From DASPXY01 sp038227745 (lineage in GTDB: Bacteria > Planctomycetota > Planctomycetia > Gemmatales > Gemmataceae), in the NCBI GenBank assembly GCA_038227745.1, contig JBBRPS010000319.1:1-10866 (forward strand): a stretch of DNA of 10,866 nt, in the 5' to 3' direction. The stretch's first letter is position 1; every line of letters starts with the position of its first letter. The position numbers were made by a program, and so were the translations under genes. Of this stretch, positions 7,056 to 10,866 are shown piece by piece. The notes below the pieces were generated by a model. That model was given only the letters and a program-made list of their open reading frames with translations, had not been told where the DNA came from and ran no database searches.

Positions 7056-7865
7056 TCATTTAGGCTTCGCCGCCTCGGCCGCCATTCGTGCGGGTTCGCG
7101 GCAGACGGCTCGTACGCGCTCGACCTGGATCACGTTATCGAGTTGATACCGGCGGCCTTGGCCTTCGCGAACGTAAGTGAGGAGGCTCTTGAGTTCCGCA
7201 ATGCCGTCGAGTGGCGCCAACCGCTGCTGGAGAAACGCCTTCTTGACCGCCGCCAGGTGACATGACCGGATGCACCACTCCTTCGGGGTCTTGCTGCCGC
7301 CCTTGGTCAGCAACAAGGTCGCCTCCATTCTCATGAGCATCGCCGTGGCTTCTCTCCTAACCTCGGGATTCTCTGGGACGTTGACAGGGGCGTCGTTAAG
7401 CAAGTGAACCTCCTGCGTCCACGCATGGCCGTGCATATCCTTGTTCCACGACTTGTCTTTCAGAAGCTTGGCAAAGACGCAGAAGAGCGCCGCTTCTCGT
7501 TCTTCGGCCTCCCACGTCCGTGGCGGCACCAGCCCTGCGTCCGGGGACAGCAGCCACTGGATCAACTCGTCTCCGGTGGCGAAGTCAGTCTCGACTCGGA
7601 CAGGGTCAGTACCGAGATCCATTAACCGGCGCTGGTGGTTCTTGTTCAAGCGACGGAGCAGGACCAATTGGGTGTTGCTGGCACCCTTGGGCAGTTCTCC
7701 CGTCAGCCGGTAGAGGATCTTCAGCGGCAGTTGGTGGCCGGTCGTGTAAACCGTTTTGTGCCACTCCCACTCGAAGTCCGGGGCCTGCTCCTTGAGCCGG
7801 GCAATCAGCGCATCACGGTCGTGATCGTCCGCAATGCCCCCCACGAGGATTATTCTCTGCGCCAT
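7056..7865 (-). CDS. Unrecognised 269-residue protein, Rossmann-like N-terminal domain
   Basis: Family not recognised with certainty. The first about 110 residues read as an alternating strand-helix domain: RIILVGG (4-10), a helix (17-27), a strand at 31-37, the strand-turn-helix QLVLLRRLNKNHQRRLMDLG (66-85), a strand at 88-92, then a helix GDELIQWLL (98-106). This layout, with VGG at the front and NKNH near the middle, recalls DUF2325-type small domains; that is inference. The rest (about 115-269) is mostly helical, with WNKDMHGHAW (140-149), KEWCIRSCHLAAVKKAFL (195-212) and a basic, Ala-rich tail. Cysteines at 129, 198, 202 and 255 are not in an obvious metal motif. No membrane or signal segment. 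ATG 7865 has a GGGGGTG ribosome-binding site and lies 26 bases after the preceding stop, so it shares an operon with the OST-HTH gene, and transcription ends at 6835-6873. The two probably act together. Confidence 0.8.
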   Translation of the reverse strand: MAQRIILVGGIADDHDRDALIARLKEQAPDFEWEWHKTVYTTGHQLPLKILYRLTGELPKGASNTQLVLLRRLNKNHQRRLMDLGTDPVRVETDFATGDELIQWLLSPDAGLVPPRTWEAEEREAALFCVFAKLLKDKSWNKDMHGHAWTQEVHLLNDAPVNVPENPEVRREATAMLMRMEATLLLTKGGSKTPKEWCIRSCHLAAVKKAFLQQRLAPLDGIAELKSLLTYVREGQGRRYQLDNVIQVERVRAVCREPARMAAEAAKPK

Positions 7866-7891
7866 GTTTCACCCCCATCGACCTATAAAAG

Positions 7892-8803
7892 TCAAATGGG
7901 TCTGAAATGGCGCAGGATGCTGCGAACCGGCACCCGCACGTCCAGGAGTTCATGCGTCGTCATGTCGCCGATGGCCGCCAGTACCGCGTTGCGGAGCGCC
8001 ACCTCACTGGCGTGTGGCGGTTGAGGGGGATGGGGGGGGACGACGGAGTCGAACCCGGCAGTGGGACGGATCGCCAGTCGGGCCGCCGTCTGGAACACCG
8101 CCTCGGCCGGCAGTTTGTTGTCTTCCGCCCACTTCTGGACGTAGACGATCACCTGGGAGGCCCGAAACGCCAGCCAGGGTCGGAAATGTTCGCTCGATTC
8201 AGCCTGGAGCCACTCAGGAAACGCGCGCCACCATTGCTCGTGATTGATCGGCGCGGCCGCGGCGTCCAGCTTGGCGGTTTTGACGAACTCGCCCATCCAC
8301 TCCTTCTGGACCTCCGCCGGGATGGGATCTATTGTGACGTAGCTCGGATTGGCTTCGCGCGTTTTCACCCAGTCCGGGTCTTCGGAGGAAGCCGGCAGCG
8401 TGATGACCCGACCCGTCGTCCGGTCAAAGAAATGACCCTGTTCCGGTCGGAACAGGAGCATGGCCTTCCACAAATCCGGCCGGACATACCGCCGGGTCGC
8501 CGGGAGTGCCGCCGTATCCGACAGCACGGCTGGCGCTCTAAAGGCTGGCCCAGGGCCAACTTCAAGGTGCTTGACGCCTACCTGCCTCGTCACGATGCCT
8601 TCGCGCTGTGCGTGTGTGATCGCGTCAGAGAGTCGGGTTAGCCCAAGCTGTTCGTAGGAAAAGTCGGGGTACTTCTGGCGAATCGCCGTCGCGAGGGCGG
8701 CGCCGTTCGTGTATTGGCCCGTGCCAGCGTAGCGATCCCGGACGAATTCCCCGATGAAATGGATAAGCTCGTTGGCAGTAGCGGGTGTGGAAGAAGCAGT
8801 CAT
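7892..8803 (-). CDS. OST-HTH (LOTUS-like) plus UPF0158-like domain protein
   Basis: A 303-residue predicted cytoplasmic protein. Residues about 11-82 fit the OST-HTH/LOTUS winged-helix RNA-binding pattern: a first helix (ELIHFIGEFVRDRY), a turn, a second helix with ALATAIRQKYPDF, then YEQLGLTRLSDAI and a final hairpin IVTRQVGVKHLEV. Residues about 108-232 resemble UPF0158: HFFDRTTGRVITL (124-136), SYVTIDP (154-160), EWMGEFV (168-174), WWRAFPEWL (191-199), and a closing W-x-F-R and W-A-E-D-N region. A Pro-rich linker (255-263) leads to a short helical tail. In other bacteria OST-HTH is often fused to NYN/LabA-like RNase domains; pairing with a UPF0158-like part is not something I know. The ATG at 8803 has AGAGG nine bases upstream; an in-frame ATG at 8875 is less likely because the sequence between is AT-rich and folds into a hairpin. 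It has its own promoter and is followed by the 269-residue gene. Domain calls come from pattern recognition without alignment. Confidence 0.75.
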   Translation of the reverse strand: MTASSTPATANELIHFIGEFVRDRYAGTGQYTNGAALATAIRQKYPDFSYEQLGLTRLSDAITHAQREGIVTRQVGVKHLEVGPGPAFRAPAVLSDTAALPATRRYVRPDLWKAMLLFRPEQGHFFDRTTGRVITLPASSEDPDWVKTREANPSYVTIDPIPAEVQKEWMGEFVKTAKLDAAAAPINHEQWWRAFPEWLQAESSEHFRPWLAFRASQVIVYVQKWAEDNKLPAEAVFQTAARLAIRPTAGFDSVVPPHPPQPPHASEVALRNAVLAAIGDMTTHELLDVRVPVRSILRHFRPI

Positions 8804-8806
8804 TCC

Positions 8807-8884
8807 GAGATACCTCTTGTGAATACGGAAAGAAAATGAAGGCTCAAGTGAGCCTTCATTATCCAATGTATTCATCGGTATCTC
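8807..8884 (-). promoter_or_regulatory. Structured leader (nested stems) at the start of the OST-HTH gene
   Basis: Three nested inverted repeats fold onto one axis: GAGATACC/GGTATCTC (8807-8814 with 8877-8884), TGAATAC/GTATTCA (8820-8826 with 8868-8874), and a top stem of 12 bp, AATGAAGGCTCA/TGAGCCTTCATT (8835-8846 with 8849-8860). On the RNA strand the base stem ends 3 bases before the ATG, and the Shine-Dalgarno AGAGG (8813-8817) overlaps it by two bases, so folding should limit ribosome access. The top stem is followed by TTTCTTTCC and could also act as an attenuator. The segment is AT-rich for this genome. The pairing is seen; the regulation is inferred. Confidence 0.65.
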
Positions 8885-9032
8885 AGCTTTTTCACTTGGG
8901 ATTGCATACTGGAGGCGACATGGGAGGGGAGAACTGAGAATGGAAACCCGCCCGATGTACCATGCCTCGCAATCTCGCAAGCGTTCCTGCGCTCTAGGGA
9001 GTGAGTAAACCATCCTTCGGCCAGGTAAGAGC

Positions 9033-9061
9033 ATTATCGGCCTGATATCGCTGCAAGTCAA
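9033..9061 (-). promoter_or_regulatory. Near-consensus sigma70 promoter for the two-gene unit
   Basis: On the minus strand TTGACT (9056-9061) is followed by exactly 17 bases and GATAAT (9033-9038): five of six matches to each consensus box. Transcription would start near 9026, giving a leader of about 220 bases before the ATG at 8803 that includes the nested-stem element. It overlaps the region just past the 35-codon ORF, so the two genes downstream need not depend on the reverse transcriptase promoter. Confidence 0.7.
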
Positions 9062-9067
9062 GGCGAT

Positions 9068-9175
9068 TTATTGAGTTTTCTCCAAATCCCCCTGGGCCGC
9101 CTCGGCGAATTCCTGTTCGTCCCCCATCCCGTCTACAAAAAGACAGGCATTGGCGACGGCCGGCCGCCCGGTCAT
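9068..9175 (-). CDS. Possible 35-residue ORF overlapping the RT stop (ATGA)
   Basis: Its ATG (9175-9173) overlaps the reverse transcriptase TGA as ATGA, the usual sign of translational coupling, and it ends at 9068-9070. The product starts MTGRPAVANACLFVDGMGDE and is acidic in its second half. The stretch ANACLFVDG resembles the first strand and catalytic Asp of NYN/PIN-type nucleases, so it might be the remnant of such a gene; this is a guess from nine residues. No good ribosome-binding site is visible, and ATGA overlaps also arise by chance in GC-rich DNA. Confidence 0.3.
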   Translation of the reverse strand: MTGRPAVANACLFVDGMGDEQEFAEAAQGDLEKTQ

Positions 9176-10461
9176 TTGCCGTTCCGCAGGGCGGTGAGGT
9201 ACTTTTCCCCCAGTTTCGGGTCGCTCATGTTGACATAGGCGGCGTAGCCCGTCAACCGCTCCCGCGTCTCGCCCTCCCTGAGCGCCTTGCCGTGCTGCAA
9301 GTTGTGGACGGCGGCCCGCAGCTGCCGCTTCAGCTTGCGCGGCACCCGCGGTTTGCCGTCGCCGTTCACCACCAGTCCCGTCACCGTTTGCCGGCCGCCC
9401 TTGCGCGCCACGCGCGTCTTTTCCGGGTTGATCTTGAACCCCTCCTCCTCGACGATGCGCCGCACCACGCCGAGCAGCTTGCCCAGGTTCGGCGGCCCCT
9501 TGTGGTCGGCGGGCAGGCTGAACGTCAGGTCGTCGGCGTAGCGCGTGTAGCGCCAGCTGAGCTTGTGGGCCAGCCCCGTCAGCCGCTGGTCCAGGCGCAA
9601 GCAGAGGGTGTTCGTCAGCGCCGGACTGGTCGGCGCCCCCTGCGGCAAGCAGCGCGGCCCCAGGGCGATGTAATACTCCTTGCCCTGGTGCTTGACGATC
9701 TCGCGCGGTGCCTCGGTGCAGAGGAGCGCCAGCAGCGTCGCCACCTGCTCGCGGTAGCCTGCCTTGCGGAAGATGCCCTTCACGCGCCGCAGCGTCACCG
9801 TCGGGAAGAACGATTCGATGTCCATCTTCACGACAATGCGGCCGCCGGTGTGCGCCGCCGCGTTGGTGAGGATCGACCGGCCGGGCAGGAAGCCGTGCGC
9901 CGCGCCGTGGACGAGCAGCTTCTCGGCGACGTTCTGGAGGATCCAGCGCTGGGCGGCCTTGAGCTTGGGCAGCGGCGCCCAGATCGGCCGCTCCTTGCCG
10001 TTGCGCTTGAGGATGGTGAAACGGCGGTAGTGGATGCGCGTGGCGGCCTCGCGGTGGTACGCCAGCCAGCGGAGTTGCGCCACGGTCAGGCCGAGCGCCT
10101 CGGCGAGCTGCTGCGCCGTGTCGAGCGGCGGCAGCTCGTTCTCGGCGGCGCGCTCCTCGGCGTGGGCCACGTCCCACTTGTCCTTGACCGGCTCGTCGTT
10201 CCAGTAAACGCCCTCGCCGAGGTGGACAATGTGGCTGGCCCGGTACGCCTGCCAGGCCTCCTTCTCCAGCTTGCGCTTCTCGGCCGCCTCCTCGCGGAGC
10301 GACTTCTTGTAGGCGTCCAGCTCGCGCTCCGACATCGCGTCGGTCTCGCGCCGCTCGACCAGGAAGCCGCGCTCGCGGAGCTGCTGCTCGATGTACGCTT
10401 GCCGGCTGCCGGCCTGCTGGATGGCGCGCCACAGCGTCACCAGGTCGGATTGCTTTGCCAT
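9172..10461 (-). CDS. Retron-type reverse transcriptase
   Basis: A 429-residue RT of the retron class, expected to extend from the 2'-OH of a branching G in its own non-coding RNA to make msDNA. Seen in order: a charged helical N-terminal extension (1 to about 110, Glu/Lys-rich at 44-72), TILKRNGKERPIWAP (149-163), AQRWILQNV (170-178), AHGFLPGRSI (188-197), the retron region X motif NAAAH (200-204, the NAxxH pattern), VKMDIESFFPTV with the first catalytic Asp (D214), PQGAPTSPALTN (273-284), YADD (308-311) with the other two Asp, NPEKTRV (345-351), and the retron VTG motif (360-362). All catalytic residues are present. The long extension and motif spacing recall myxobacterial retron RTs (Mx162/Mx65 type), judged from memory. 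ATG 10461 was chosen because the frame and N-terminus fit; the ribosome-binding site is weak. It follows a WGR-domain gene by 128 bases holding a large hairpin. Base composition is closer to the host genes than that of the next two genes. Confidence 0.92.
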   Translation of the reverse strand: MAKQSDLVTLWRAIQQAGSRQAYIEQQLRERGFLVERRETDAMSERELDAYKKSLREEAAEKRKLEKEAWQAYRASHIVHLGEGVYWNDEPVKDKWDVAHAEERAAENELPPLDTAQQLAEALGLTVAQLRWLAYHREAATRIHYRRFTILKRNGKERPIWAPLPKLKAAQRWILQNVAEKLLVHGAAHGFLPGRSILTNAAAHTGGRIVVKMDIESFFPTVTLRRVKGIFRKAGYREQVATLLALLCTEAPREIVKHQGKEYYIALGPRCLPQGAPTSPALTNTLCLRLDQRLTGLAHKLSWRYTRYADDLTFSLPADHKGPPNLGKLLGVVRRIVEEEGFKINPEKTRVARKGGRQTVTGLVVNGDGKPRVPRKLKRQLRAAVHNLQHGKALREGETRERLTGYAAYVNMSDPKLGEKYLTALRNGK

Positions 10462-10492
10462 GGAGAGATTCCATTGTCGCCGCTTGCCGGGT

Positions 10493-10562
10493 TCGGTCTG
10501 TGGGTCAGGACTCCGATCCTGACAAGTCCATGTCAGGATCGGAGTCCTGACCCACAGACCGA
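10493..10562 (-). ncRNA. Perfect 32-bp hairpin upstream of RT; msd candidate or dispersed repeat
   Basis: The arm at 10493-10524 (starting TCGGTCTGTGGGTCAGGACT) is exactly complementary to 10531-10562, with a 6-base loop AGTCCA. Each arm also holds its own small hairpin, GTCAGGA/TCCTGAC. It fills most of the 128-base gap between the WGR-domain gene and the RT, the place where a retron msr-msd RNA is expected, and 70 bases is a plausible msd size. Outside the main stem, AUUG and CGCUU on the 5' side can pair with AAGCG and CAAU on the 3' side around an internal loop, a weak a1/a2-like closing stem. Against this, only 27 bases precede the hairpin, so an msr would have to overlap the WGR coding end. 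The lack of any mismatch also resembles the palindromic repeats elsewhere in this window. Confidence 0.45.
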
Positions 10563-10589
10563 CACGCCGAGCCGAAAGCGCCCCAATCG

Positions 10590-10866
10590 TTATTCCGTCG
10601 TCGCGTCGAGATAGCCGCGCGCGTCCAGCTCGCCGAGCCGGGCGAAGTAGGCCGTGCGGGCGTCGTCCACCGTGTTGAACCGCAGCGTCTGTAGGCGCAT
10701 CACCTGTCCCGCCCGCCCCCAGCGCACCTTGAGCCGCTGCCGCTCCAGCGACAGCTGGTAGACGTCCTCGCCGTCCGGGTCGCGTTTGCTGTAGGTGCGC
10801 GTCTCCGCCGTTACCGTCTGCCGCGGGTCGCCGCTGCGCTGCCGCTTCAGCTCCTGGTCCGCGTAG
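10590..10866 (-). CDS. C-terminal part of a WGR-domain protein (partial)
   Basis: The 5' end lies beyond the right edge; 91 complete codons are visible, ending at TAA (10590-10592). The visible part matches the WGR domain: a strand VYQLSLERQRLKVRWGRAGQ (visible residues 35-54) with the diagnostic Trp-Gly-Arg at 49-51, a strand LQTLRFNTVDDA, then helix ARTAYFARLGELDARGYLD with the closing Gly-Tyr. A charged linker precedes it. WGR domains occur in PARPs and in bacterial MolR-like and SWIM-associated proteins, and bind nucleic acid ends in PARPs. I recall WGR/SWIM-type partners being described for some retrons but cannot verify that here. It has the same orientation as the RT and is 128 bases upstream, so it is likely the same operon and possibly the retron effector or accessory gene. 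The N-terminal domains are unknown. Confidence 0.8.
   Translation of the reverse strand, partial: YADQELKRQRSGDPRQTVTAETRTYSKRDPDGEDVYQLSLERQRLKVRWGRAGQVMRLQTLRFNTVDDARTAYFARLGELDARGYLDATTE

Noticed and set aside
8804..9061. N-terminal extension of the OST-HTH protein to 9061, 9013 or 8875
   Set aside because: The 9061 start lies inside the -35 box of the promoter, the 9013 start has its AAGG too close, and the segment from 8875 is an AT-rich nested hairpin. ATG 8803 has AGAGG at good spacing.
9068..10474. 468-codon minus-strand open frame overlapping the RT
   Set aside because: It is a frame shadow of the RT with Arg/Ala/Gly-rich sequence; only its last 35 codons, past the RT stop, are considered separately.

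Overview
The window looks like chromosomal DNA of a high-GC planctomycete, most likely a Gemmataceae relative. The reasons are the host-like GC-rich genes, the scarcity of strong promoters, and a short palindromic repeat family at the left edge (CCCTCGCTGGCGCGTCGG-type arms) of a kind I associate with that group. The taxonomic call is inference; there is no rRNA or marker gene to confirm it.

Left half (1-6444) is housekeeping. A tandem, internally palindromic repeat array (8-181) lies just past the end of a leftward glcE-glcF pair (glycolate oxidase FAD and Fe-S subunits, 16 bases apart; the catalytic GlcD partner is not in the window). Divergent from glcE is a full-length recQ helicase (2995-4833). 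RecQ converges on a leftward dedA-ubiX pair (membrane protein, flavin prenyltransferase), with a 27-bp perfect inverted repeat between the convergent ends.

Region 6445-7055 is mostly non-coding. It holds the dedA leader, a possible 38-residue small gene, a clear bidirectional intrinsic terminator (6835-6873) and a 24-bp inverted repeat with one mismatch (6959-7044).

The right part (7056-10866) is the accessory region, all leftward. In transcription order it has: (i) the C-terminal end of a WGR-domain protein entering from the right edge; (ii) a 128-base gap with a perfect 32-bp hairpin; (iii) a retron-type reverse transcriptase (429 aa) with NAxxH, YADD and VTG motifs and a long N-terminal extension like myxobacterial retron RTs; (iv) a 35-codon ORF overlapping the RT stop by ATGA; (v) a near-consensus sigma70 promoter and a leader folding into nested stems right at a start codon; (vi) a 303-residue protein that I read as OST-HTH (LOTUS-like) plus a UPF0158-like domain; (vii) a 269-residue unrecognised protein 26 bases further on; then the terminator. 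The WGR, hairpin and RT segment reads as a candidate retron. The last two genes form their own transcription unit of lower GC, and may be a separate RNA-binding or defence-type cassette or an accessory of the retron. No CRISPR array, tRNA or transposase was seen.
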